From: Actinomycetota bacterium | GTDB lineage: Bacteria; Actinomycetota; Thermoleophilia; Gaiellales; Gaiellaceae | Assembly: GCA_005885565.1 (NCBI GenBank) | Contig: VAXK01000210.1 | Location: 1 to 29,666, forward strand | Reading direction: 5' to 3' | DNA length: 29,666 nt | In this document: piece by piece, positions 6,462 through 13,357 of the stretch | Numbering within the stretch: the stretch's first letter is position 1 | Layout of the letters: every line of letters starts with the position of its first letter | Position numbers and translations under genes: made by a program | Notes under the pieces: generated by a model | Told to the model about the DNA's origin: nothing | Databases searched by the model: none | What the model saw: the letters and a program-made list of their open reading frames with translations, nothing else

Positions 6462-8276
6462 GTGGTCGACGCTCGCGCCAGTCGCGGCGGACCGCTGCTG
6501 GAAGAGGTCTCCGGATGGGTCGTCGAGGCCCGCCGTGACTTGCCGGACGAGGGCGACGCGCCGTCCGCCCGGCTGACTGTCGGCGTCTACGAGCTCGGCG
6601 ACGATCGGTGGCTCGGCTCGTTCGCCGCGTGGGCCCAGGCGGTCGAGGTGCCGGTGCTCGCCGTCGGCGTGGGGTCTCGACGCGCGTTCGTCGGCCCGCT
6701 CACGATTCCGGGACGCGTCGGCTGTGGAAACTGCGCCGGTGAGCGCATGCGAGCCGCGGCAGCGGGCGGCTGGAGCGGCGCGGAGACGTCTGCCGACGGC
6801 GTCGCAGCCGACCTCGCCCCGTTCCTCCGTGGGCTCGTGACCGCCGAGGTAGACGCGATCGGACGGTCCGGCCCGTCGAGCTCAGCGCTCGTGGACGCCG
6901 TCGTCGCCGTCGAAGCCCCCGACCGGGTGACTCGCCACGGGTTCCTCCCATTGCCCCGTTGCCGGGTCTGCGGAGGCGCGGCCAGCCTCGCGGAGGCGGG
7001 CGAGCCGGAGCGGCGCGAAGCCGACCCGCTGAGCGGCCTCGTCGATCCGCTGACCGGGGTTATTCCTGCGTTGTTCACCGATCCACCCTTCGCCGACGCT
7101 GCGACGCTTCCGGTCGTGGTGACCGCCGCGCCCCCGCACGTGGTCGAGGAGGACGGCTCGCTGCGCCTCTTGCCGGCGGGTTGGGGGAAGGGCCTCACCC
7201 CGGCCGACGCCGTCGGCTCCGCGCTCGGGGAGGCAATCGAGCGCTATTCGGCGTCGCTCCCCGACCCGGACCGCATCGTCTGGGCGCGACTCGAGGACCT
7301 CGAAGGGGACGTCCTCGACCCGCGGCTTGTCCCTCTCTACAGCGAGGCGCAGTACGCACGCGCGGGCTTTCCCTACGTCCCGTTCGATCCCGCCGTTCGC
7401 CATCCCTGGGTCTCTGGGCGGCGACTCGAGAACGGCGCCGAGGTCTGGGTCCCCGCGGTGTTCGCCTTTCTCTCGCTTGGCATCGGTCACGAAAACCTCA
7501 TCTCGCAGGGGACCTCGAACGGCCTCGCCGCGGCGACCGATCACGACGACGCCGCGTGGCGGGCCGTATTCGAGCTCGTGGAGCGAGACGCGATGATGGC
7601 CGCCTGGATGACAGGAGCGCCCGGTCGTCGAATCGTCGTCGACGACACGCTCGAGCCGGCGCCTGCCTCGGTGCTCCGCGGGCTCGAGGGCCTGGGAGTG
7701 TCGGTGGAGCTCTACGCCCTCCCGACGAGCGTGTGCGGCACGACGATGATCTGCCTGGGGCTCGGTGACGGCGACACCTGGCCGGGCGTCGCGATGGGCC
7801 TCGGCGCAGACCTCGATCCGAGGGAGGCGGCGCGACAGGCGATCCTCGAGCTCTGCCAGACGGGTCCCTACCTGACGCACATGCTCCGCTCCGGAAACCT
7901 GCGGGTCCCTCCCGATCCCGAGTCCGTCGAGACGATGCTCGACCACGCCGCTTTCTACTTCCCCGCCGACCGCGCGTCGGCGTTCGACCGCCTGCGGGGC
8001 GGCGACGACGTCGTCCCGCTCGGATCCCTGCTCACCTCGGAGCGGGAGCGATCGCTCGACGCGTGCGCGGCCGCGCTCGAGAGCGCGTGCGTACGCGTCG
8101 CGCTCGTGGACGTAACCTCGCCCGACATCGCGACCGGTCCCTTTCGCGTCGTCCGCGCGGTGAGCCCCGACCTCCAGCCGATCTCCTACGGCTACGGCTT
8201 CGAGCGGGCTCCGGTCGAGCGCCTCCGAGGCCGGGTCCTCACAGAGGGCCTGCCCCCGATCCACCCCGTCTGGTGA
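6462..8276 (+). CDS. TOMM-type cyclodehydratase: zinc tetracysteine domain fused to YcaO
   Basis: The 604-residue product has two parts. Residues ~1-215 resemble the C-terminal half of the E1-like partner in thiazole/oxazole peptide clusters, including VGPLTIPG and two CxxC pairs (C88/C91 and C167/C170) that would hold structural zinc. Residues ~218-604 are a YcaO domain, which uses ATP to activate peptide backbone amides. The ATP/Mg motifs are visible: SALGEAIERYSA (253-264, E257/E260), QGTSNG (349-354), ELVERDAM (371-378) and REAARQAILELCQ (454-466). The end, GLPPIHPVW, resembles but does not match the PxPxP tail of cyclodehydratases. A PqqD-like leader-binding domain is not seen. The GTG start at 6462 has no clear ribosome-binding site; in-frame CTG codons upstream (6408, 6420) leave room for a longer N-terminus. 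The product and substrate are not identifiable from this window. Confidence 0.85.
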   Translation: MVDARASRGGPLLEEVSGWVVEARRDLPDEGDAPSARLTVGVYELGDDRWLGSFAAWAQAVEVPVLAVGVGSRRAFVGPLTIPGRVGCGNCAGERMRAAAAGGWSGAETSADGVAADLAPFLRGLVTAEVDAIGRSGPSSSALVDAVVAVEAPDRVTRHGFLPLPRCRVCGGAASLAEAGEPERREADPLSGLVDPLTGVIPALFTDPPFADAATLPVVVTAAPPHVVEEDGSLRLLPAGWGKGLTPADAVGSALGEAIERYSASLPDPDRIVWARLEDLEGDVLDPRLVPLYSEAQYARAGFPYVPFDPAVRHPWVSGRRLENGAEVWVPAVFAFLSLGIGHENLISQGTSNGLAAATDHDDAAWRAVFELVERDAMMAAWMTGAPGRRIVVDDTLEPAPASVLRGLEGLGVSVELYALPTSVCGTTMICLGLGDGDTWPGVAMGLGADLDPREAARQAILELCQTGPYLTHMLRSGNLRVPPDPESVETMLDHAAFYFPADRASAFDRLRGGDDVVPLGSLLTSERERSLDACAAALESACVRVALVDVTSPDIATGPFRVVRAVSPDLQPISYGYGFERAPVERLRGRVLTEGLPPIHPVW

Positions 8277-8292
8277 GGCTGGGCGACTTCAG

Positions 8293-8367
8293 TCGGGGCG
8301 CCCGGATTTGAACCGGGGACCTCTAGTCCCCCAGACTAGCGCGCTAACCAGGCTGCGCCACGCCCCG
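8293..8367 (-). tRNA. tRNA-Pro, anticodon GGG
   Basis: The minus strand folds as a full cloverleaf. The acceptor stem is CGGGGCG/CGCCCCG with the C1-G72 pair and A73 typical of bacterial proline tRNAs, and U8 is present. The D arm is GCGC...GCGC. The anticodon stem CTAGT/ACTAG encloses a 7-base loop with GGG at positions 34-36. The T arm is CCCGG-TTCAAAT-CCGGG. The 3' CCA is not encoded. It reads CCC/CCU codons. It lies just downstream of proS and an XRE gene on the same strand. Confidence 0.95.
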
Positions 8368-8399
8368 TTGCCGGCCACGATACCGCACGTCGCCGGCAA

Positions 8400-8693
8400 T
8401 CACCCCAAGCGCTTGTACAAGCGGTCGATCATCTCCGGCATCGCCTCCAGCCGGTCGGTGATCACGCGCAGGCGGTACTCGCGGAAGTGCTCCGGCTCCA
8501 CGCCCAGGGCGGCGGCCAGCTTCTCGACGACGTCGTTCGACGGCACCGGGCGGTTGCCGTGCACGAGGTGGTTCAGGTAGCCCGCCGAGAGGTTCGTCTT
8601 GTCCGCCAGGGCGCGGTAGGTGATCCGGTTCTCCCCCATCAGCCGCTCGACCGTCGGGCCGAACGGCTCCTCGCTGAACCGGCGGCGGCGCAC
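8400..8693 (-). CDS. XRE-family helix-turn-helix protein coupled to proS
   Basis: The 97-residue product has an N-terminal helix-turn-helix of the Cro/C1 type: ENRITYRALADKTNLSAGYL is the recognition region and is followed by PVPSNDVVEKLAAALGVEP, the usual fourth and fifth helices. The remaining ~35 residues (FREYRLRVITDRLEAMPEMI) form a helical tail, perhaps for dimerisation. Its GTG start shares one base with the TAG stop of proS, so the two are probably translationally coupled; the longer open frame upstream overlaps proS and is not used. It could regulate proS or the tRNA-Pro gene 32 bases downstream, but the target is not shown by the sequence. Confidence 0.85.
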   Translation of the reverse strand: MRRRRFSEEPFGPTVERLMGENRITYRALADKTNLSAGYLNHLVHGNRPVPSNDVVEKLAAALGVEPEHFREYRLRVITDRLEAMPEMIDRLYKRLG

Positions 8694-10342
8694 TAGAGCT
8701 CCTCCACGGCGACGCGCCGATCTTCGCCGGTCGCGCGGTCGCGCACGTCGACCGCGCCGTCCTCCAGGCTCTTCCGCCCCGCAGTGACACGGAGGGGACT
8801 CCCGATCAGGTCGGCGTCGGCGAACTTCTCCCCCGCCCGCGCGTCTCGGTCGTCGAGGAGGACGCTCTTCCCCGACGCGTCGAGCCGCTCGGCCGCCCGC
8901 TCGGCGATCTCCTCCGCTCCCGGCAGCGCGACGACGTGCACGTCGTAAGGTGCGACGGAAGCCGGCCATCGGATTCCCAGCTCGTCGTGGTGCTGCTCGA
9001 CGATCGCGGCCATGACGCGGCCCGGGCCGATCCCGTAGCTCCCCATCACGATCGGCCGTTCCTGCCCGTCCTCGTCGAGGAACGTCGCGCCGAGCGCCTG
9101 CGGGAACCGCGTCCCGAGCTTGAAGATGTGGCCGACCTCGAGCGCGACCTGGAGCCGCAGCGCGCCGCCGCAGTTGGGGCAGCGGTCGCCCTCGCCTACC
9201 TCGCGGATGTCGGCGAAGCGCGGCTCGAAGTCGCGCCCGGCCTCGACGCCGCGCAGATGCCAGCCGTCGCGGTTCGCGCCCGCCGCGAACTGGCCCTCGC
9301 GCAGGGCCTCGTCGGCGACCACCTCGACCGAGACTCCGACCGGCCCGATCGAGCCGCCGCCCGCGCCGAACGTGCGCCGGATCTCGTCTTCCTCGGCGGG
9401 CCGGAACGACCGCTGGAGCGCGGCCTCGAGCTTCACCTCGAGGAGCCGGTCGTCGCCGCGCACGAGGGCGAGGACGAGCGTGCCGTCGTCGGTCACGACC
9501 GGCATGGCCTTCGACGTCGCACGCGGGTCGATCCCGAGGAACTCGGCGAGCGCCTCGATCGTCGAAACGCCCGGCGTCTCGACCTCCTGCGGCGCGTCGA
9601 GCCGCTCGGGGAAGTCCGGCGGCGGCGGGACCGCGCGCGCGACCTCCGTGTCGGCCCCGAAGTCCCCGTTCTCGCAGAGCGCGAGCATGTTCTGGCCGGA
9701 CCCGGCCGGACAGAGGTAGTCCCAGCTCTCGGAGCCGCCCATCATCCCGGGCTCGGCCTCGACCTCGTAGTAGTCGAGCCCGCAGCGGTCGAAGATGCGC
9801 CGGTACGCCGCCGCGTGGCGCTGGAAGCTTTCCTCGAGCCCGGCGTCGTCACGGTCGAACGAGTACGAGTCCTTCATGATGAACTCGCGGACGCGGATGA
9901 GGCCGCCTCGCGGCCGCGGCTCGTCCCTCTCCTTCGTGCCGAAGTGGTACCAGAACTGTGGCAACTCTCGATACGACTGGATCTCCCGCGCGTGAAAGGT
10001 GAACGTTTCCTCGTGGGTCATCGGCAAAACGAAGCGCCGGTCGTTCCGGTCCCGGAGCTTGAAGACCTCCGGGTAGCGGATGCGCCCGCTCGCCTCCCAG
10101 AGCTCGGCCGGCGTCAGCACCGGCGCCAGCATCTCCTGGGCGCCGATCGCGTCCATCTCCTTGCGGATGATCTGGACGATCCGCTGGTGCACGCGCCAGC
10201 CGAGCGGTAGGAACGTCCAGACGCCGGCCGAGAGCTGGCGGATGAAGCCGCCCCGCACGAGCAGCTTGTGGCTCACCGCCTCGGCGTCGGCGGGGTCCTC
10301 GCGCAGGGTCGGTAGGAAGAGCTTCGAAGCCCGGACGATCAT
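8693..10342 (-). CDS. proS: Prolyl-tRNA synthetase, bacterial type with editing insertion
   Basis: The 549-residue enzyme charges tRNA-Pro with proline. Class II motifs are visible: the TxE loop THEE (109-112), motif 2 around KERDEPRPRGGLIRVREF (137-154) and motif 3 GSYGIGPGRVMAAI (434-447). The INS editing domain (YbaK-like, which removes mischarged alanine) lies at about 235-385 with its conserved lysine in ATSKAMP (K278) and the GSIGP loop (330-334). A CPNCGG pair and GHIFKLGTRF follow, as usual for the family. Length is normal for the INS-containing type. ATG at 10342 lies in the loop of a hairpin (10329-10354). It is 15 bases after ispG and overlaps the XRE gene by one base. Confidence 0.97.
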   Translation of the reverse strand: MIVRASKLFLPTLREDPADAEAVSHKLLVRGGFIRQLSAGVWTFLPLGWRVHQRIVQIIRKEMDAIGAQEMLAPVLTPAELWEASGRIRYPEVFKLRDRNDRRFVLPMTHEETFTFHAREIQSYRELPQFWYHFGTKERDEPRPRGGLIRVREFIMKDSYSFDRDDAGLEESFQRHAAAYRRIFDRCGLDYYEVEAEPGMMGGSESWDYLCPAGSGQNMLALCENGDFGADTEVARAVPPPPDFPERLDAPQEVETPGVSTIEALAEFLGIDPRATSKAMPVVTDDGTLVLALVRGDDRLLEVKLEAALQRSFRPAEEDEIRRTFGAGGGSIGPVGVSVEVVADEALREGQFAAGANRDGWHLRGVEAGRDFEPRFADIREVGEGDRCPNCGGALRLQVALEVGHIFKLGTRFPQALGATFLDEDGQERPIVMGSYGIGPGRVMAAIVEQHHDELGIRWPASVAPYDVHVVALPGAEEIAERAAERLDASGKSVLLDDRDARAGEKFADADLIGSPLRVTAGRKSLEDGAVDVRDRATGEDRRVAVEEL

Positions 10343-10354
10343 CGTTGTCCGGGC
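10329..10354 (-). promoter_or_regulatory. Hairpin presenting the proS start codon in its loop
   Basis: GCCCGGAC (10329-10336) and GTCCGGGC (10347-10354) are perfectly complementary over 8 bp, with a 10-base loop that contains the proS ATG (10342-10340). The hairpin starts 4 bases past the ispG stop. It could tune proS translation, stabilise the ispG 3' end or partly terminate. Confidence 0.45.
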
Positions 10355-10357
10355 AGA

Positions 10358-11491
10358 CTATTCGAGCGGGATCAGTGAGGCCTCGGCCATCGCCAAAGCC
10401 GCGGGCTTGGCCATCTTGAGGCGCTTCGGACGGTGCATGCCGCCTTCGATCCAGCGGTCGATCTCGTAGAAGAGCTCGTCGATCAGGATGTCCGACGAGA
10501 CCTTCTTCAGGACCCGGCCGTGCGCGTAGACGAAGCCGACATCCCGGCCGCCCGCGATCCCGAAGTCGGCGTCGCCCGCCTCTCCGGGGCCGTTGACGGC
10601 GCAGCCCAGCACGGCGACCTCGAAGTGCTGTGAGTAGTCGCGGAGACGCTCCTCGACGGTCTCCGCCAGCGTCTGCACTCCGACGTTGTCACGCCCGCAC
10701 GAGGGGCACGCGATCATGATCGGCCCGCGCTCGCGTAGGCCGAGGGCTTTCAGGATCTCGAACGCCGTGCGCACCTCTTCGACCGGGTCGGCGGTCAGCG
10801 AGACCCGTACCGTGTCGCCGACGCCGTCCACGAGCAGCGCTCCCATGCCGACTGCGCTCTTGATCGAGCCCGAGTACGGCGTTCCGGCCTCCGTCACTCC
10901 GAGATGGAGTGGGTACGGCACCTTCGCGGAGAGCATCCGGTACGCGCGGATCATCGTCGGCACGTGGCTCGACTTGACGGAGATCTTGAAGTCGTAGAAG
11001 CCGAGGCTCTCGAGCAGGCGTACCTCCTCGAGCGCCGCCTCCACGAGCGCCCGCGCCTGGTCGCGCTGGGCGACCTCGGCGAGGTGCTTCGGCAGCGAGC
11101 CCGAGTTGGCGCCGATCCGCATCGGGATGCCGGCCTTCTGCGCCGCGCGCACGACCTCGGCGACCTTGTTAGCCCCCCCGATGTTGCCCGGGTTGATGCG
11201 GACCGCCGCGACGCCGCCCTCGATCGCCTTCAGCGCGAGGCTCGCGTTGAAGTGGATGTCCGCGATCACCGGGATGGGCGAGAGGCGGACGATCTTCGGC
11301 AGCGCGTCGGCGTCCTCGGTCTTCGGTACCGCGACGCGGACGATCTCGCAACCGGCCGAGGCGAGCGCGGCGATCTGGGCCGTTGTCGCTTCGACATCGT
11401 GCGTCTTCGTCAGCGTCATCGACTGCACGACGACGGGAGCGCCGCCGCCGATCGCGACGTTGCCGACCCGGATCTGTCGCTCGCTGGCCAT
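10358..11491 (-). CDS. ispG: 4-hydroxy-3-methylbut-2-enyl diphosphate synthase (IspG/GcpE)
   Basis: The 377-residue enzyme carries out the penultimate step of the MEP isoprenoid pathway, reductive ring opening of MEcPP to HMBPP, using a [4Fe-4S] cluster. Cluster ligands are visible as CPSC (C262, C265) and GCAVNGPGE (C297, E304). The N-terminal TIM-barrel signatures PVVVQSMT, ADIHFN and RINPGNIGG are intact. The length is that of the short bacterial form without the plant-type insertion. It is separated from dxr, another MEP gene, only by rseP and a small secreted-protein gene. ATG at 11491; the intrinsic terminator of the preceding gene lies 21 bases upstream, so ispG probably has its own promoter or relies on read-through. 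Confidence 0.97.
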   Translation of the reverse strand: MASERQIRVGNVAIGGGAPVVVQSMTLTKTHDVEATTAQIAALASAGCEIVRVAVPKTEDADALPKIVRLSPIPVIADIHFNASLALKAIEGGVAAVRINPGNIGGANKVAEVVRAAQKAGIPMRIGANSGSLPKHLAEVAQRDQARALVEAALEEVRLLESLGFYDFKISVKSSHVPTMIRAYRMLSAKVPYPLHLGVTEAGTPYSGSIKSAVGMGALLVDGVGDTVRVSLTADPVEEVRTAFEILKALGLRERGPIMIACPSCGRDNVGVQTLAETVEERLRDYSQHFEVAVLGCAVNGPGEAGDADFGIAGGRDVGFVYAHGRVLKKVSSDILIDELFYEIDRWIEGGMHRPKRLKMAKPAALAMAEASLIPLE

Positions 11492-11511
11492 CCGCTTTCG
11501 ATTGTAGAGAT

Positions 11512-11550
11512 CGCCCGGCGCGCGCCCACAACACGAGCGCGCGCCGGGCG
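11512..11550 (-). terminator. Strong hairpin terminator after the small secreted-protein gene
   Basis: CGCCCGGCGCGCGC (11512-11525) pairs perfectly with GCGCGCGCCGGGCG (11537-11550) over 14 bp with an 11-base loop. It begins 7 bases after the stop of the gene at 11558-11965 and ends in ATCTCTACAAT on the minus strand, a weak T-rich tail. Confidence 0.75.
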
Positions 11551-11557
11551 AGGGGTG

Positions 11558-11965
11558 TCAGCGGTTGTAGTGCGCCGCGTGCGCCGTGAGAGGTCCGCCG
11601 TGCCGGTAGAGCGCACGACTCGGCGTCACGCACGACGGATTCACGACCGCCATGAGCGCCGAGGGCGTCTCACCGGTCGCGGGCGCGTCGAGCGCCGTGT
11701 AGATCCAGAGGTTCGTCGTGTCGCCGGCTCGCTTGTACACGTAGCCGTCCTGGTTCGCGGGCGTGCCGCGCAGCACGACGCCCTGGACGCCGATGCAGTT
11801 CGACTTCACGATCAGCGCAGCCACCTGCTTCTGGAGCACGTTCACCTTCTTGATCAGGCCCGGGACGCGCGGGTCCTTCGCCGACGACGTGCCCTCCGCC
11901 ATCGGCACCACGATCGCGACCAACGCCAGCCCGAACAGAAGCCACGGGATCAATGCCCGCCTCAT
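11558..11965 (-). CDS. Small secreted or membrane-anchored protein, unknown
   Basis: The 135-residue product opens with MRRALIPWLLFGLALVAIV, a signal peptide or membrane anchor. A short helical stretch (VPGLIKKVNVLQKQVAALIV) with heptad character follows, then a compact domain containing two cysteines (~57 and ~112) and aromatic residues (DGYVYKR, NLWIYTALD). The coiled-coil stretch plus exported domain is a common layout for small extracytoplasmic proteins of this group of bacteria. Start: ATG at 11965 with an excellent ribosome-binding site (AAGGAGGAA). It forms its own transcription unit, with a promoter at 12001-12029 and a terminator at 11512-11550, inserted between rseP and ispG. No family is recognised. 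Confidence 0.8.
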   Translation of the reverse strand: MRRALIPWLLFGLALVAIVVPMAEGTSSAKDPRVPGLIKKVNVLQKQVAALIVKSNCIGVQGVVLRGTPANQDGYVYKRAGDTTNLWIYTALDAPATGETPSALMAVVNPSCVTPSRALYRHGGPLTAHAAHYNR

Positions 11966-12000
11966 TCTTTCCTCCTTCGTCGACCCAGACAGAATCTCCG

Positions 12001-12029
12001 GGTCTACGTCCTTTCCGACCTGGTGTCAA
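12001..12029 (-). promoter_or_regulatory. Promoter of the small secreted-protein gene
   Basis: On the minus strand a perfect TTGACA (12029-12024) is followed after 17 bases by TAGACC (12006-12001). The -10 match is only partial. The -10 box ends 35 bases before the ATG at 11965. Confidence 0.6.
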
Positions 12030-12071
12030 GGACGCGGCGGGCCATGAGCCGCCGTCGACCGAAACAACAAG

Positions 12072-12156
12072 GTGTCGACCGGTCGCTTCAGACGGACCGG
12101 CGGGAAACCGCCCGTCCTGATGTCGGCGCCGCAAGCGGCGCCTCAGCCGCCGCCGA
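12072..12156 (-). repeat. Dispersed structured repeat, copy 2, overlapping the rseP 3' end
   Basis: This copy is almost the same as 1247-1332. Its first hairpin is GGACCGGCGG-GAAA-CCGCCCGTCC (12094-12117), where the loop is a GNRA tetraloop when read on the plus strand; the second is GGCGCCG-CAAG-CGGCGCC (12125-12142), identical in both copies. The stop and last three glycine codons of rseP fall inside it. Relative to copy 1 most changes lie in or near the first hairpin. Confidence 0.75.
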
Positions 12157-13357
12157 GCCGCCCCACGTCGTTCGAGAGGCCGATGAAGTAGAGCATCAGC
12201 ACGAGGGCGATCCCCACCACCGACACGCGCTCGTACACCTCCCGGCCGACGGCGCGGCCGCGCACGCCCTCGACGAGCGAGAAGGCGATGTGCCCGCCGT
12301 CGAGCGGCAGCAGCGGGAGCAGGTTGAGGAGCGCGAGCGAGAGGCTGAGGAAGCCGAGCAGCCAGAGGTACGTCTGGAAGCCGGCGTGCAGGGCCTGCGA
12401 CGAGCCCTGGACGATCCCGACGGGGGTCGTGATCTCCTTCCGGGCCTGGCGGTGGACGAGCCTGGGCAGGAACGCCGCGGTCTGCTTCGTGGCCTCGCCG
12501 GTCACCTTCAGCGACTGCCAGAGCGCCGCCGGCGGCGACAGGCCCGAGGCGCGCAGGACGAAGCCGAGCCGGTACGCGCCGTCGATCTTCGTCGGGCGCA
12601 CCGGGCCGAGCAGGAGACGGCGGCCGTCACGCCGGACGACGAGCTCGATCGGCTTGCCGCCGGAGGAGGTGATGCGAGTGCGGATCTCGGCCGGCGTCAC
12701 GCGGCGCCCGTCGATCGCGACGATCCTGTCGCCGGAGCGTAGGCCGATCTGCGCCGCCGGGCGTCCCGACTGCACCTGGTCCACCGCGGCCGTCACGGGA
12801 CCGCCCGCGATCATCGAGAGGATCGTGAAGAGGACGACCGCGAGGGCGAGGTTCGTCCCCGGCCCGGCCGCGATCACCGCCACCTTGCGCCACGTCCGCT
12901 GGCGCCAGTAGGCCTCCGGCCCGAGGGCGTCCTCCAGCTCCTGGAGCCCGCGGTCGGCGCTGCGGCGCGCGCCCGGCGAGAGCGTCGCGTCGGCCAGCTC
13001 GGGCCGGAGCGCCTCGACCTCGCTCCGAGCCGCCGCCATGTCGCCCTTCTCGAGTCGCCGCCGGAGCGCGGTCGTCGGCGCGAAGAGCTGCGGCCGCTCC
13101 GTGATCGCCCGACCGAAGTACACGTCCACGTCCGACGGCGCCGGACGGTGCATCCCCGGGATCTTCACGTAGCCGCCGACGGGGATCGACCCGAGCCCGT
13201 ACTCGATCCCGTTCCGCCGCGTCTTCAGGAGCGCCGGCGGGAAGCCGACGTAGAACTTCCGCGGCCGCATCCCGACGGCGCGGGCGGTGAAGAAGTGACC
13301 GGCCTCGTGGATCAGGATCAGGAAGCCGAGCCCGAGGATCGCGACGAGGGTGCTCAT
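12143..13357 (-). CDS. rseP: Site-2 intramembrane metalloprotease RseP (M50)
   Basis: The 404-residue membrane protease cleaves transmembrane segments, usually of anti-sigma factors or leftover signal peptides. The zinc motif HEAGH (H17, E18, H21) lies in the first membrane helix and the third ligand in LPLDGGHIAF (D353). A PDZ domain spans ~185-255 (PAAQIGLRSGDRIVAIDGRRV). There are hydrophobic segments near 160-185, 330-355 and 375-395. Between GGYVKIPG (61-68) and the second helix there is an ~85-residue charged helical insertion, longer than the short loop of E. coli RseP. ATG at 13357 overlaps the dxr stop by 4 bases (ATGA); longer open frames upstream are not used. The 3' end lies in a dispersed repeat. 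Confidence 0.95.
   Translation of the reverse strand: MSTLVAILGLGFLILIHEAGHFFTARAVGMRPRKFYVGFPPALLKTRRNGIEYGLGSIPVGGYVKIPGMHRPAPSDVDVYFGRAITERPQLFAPTTALRRRLEKGDMAAARSEVEALRPELADATLSPGARRSADRGLQELEDALGPEAYWRQRTWRKVAVIAAGPGTNLALAVVLFTILSMIAGGPVTAAVDQVQSGRPAAQIGLRSGDRIVAIDGRRVTPAEIRTRITSSGGKPIELVVRRDGRRLLLGPVRPTKIDGAYRLGFVLRASGLSPPAALWQSLKVTGEATKQTAAFLPRLVHRQARKEITTPVGIVQGSSQALHAGFQTYLWLLGFLSLSLALLNLLPLLPLDGGHIAFSLVEGVRGRAVGREVYERVSVVGIALVLMLYFIGLSNDVGRLGGG

Noticed and set aside
8284..8295. CGACTTCAGTCG palindrome after the YcaO gene as a terminator
   Set aside because: Only a 5-bp stem with a 2-base loop and no T-run; it partly overlaps the tRNA 3' end.
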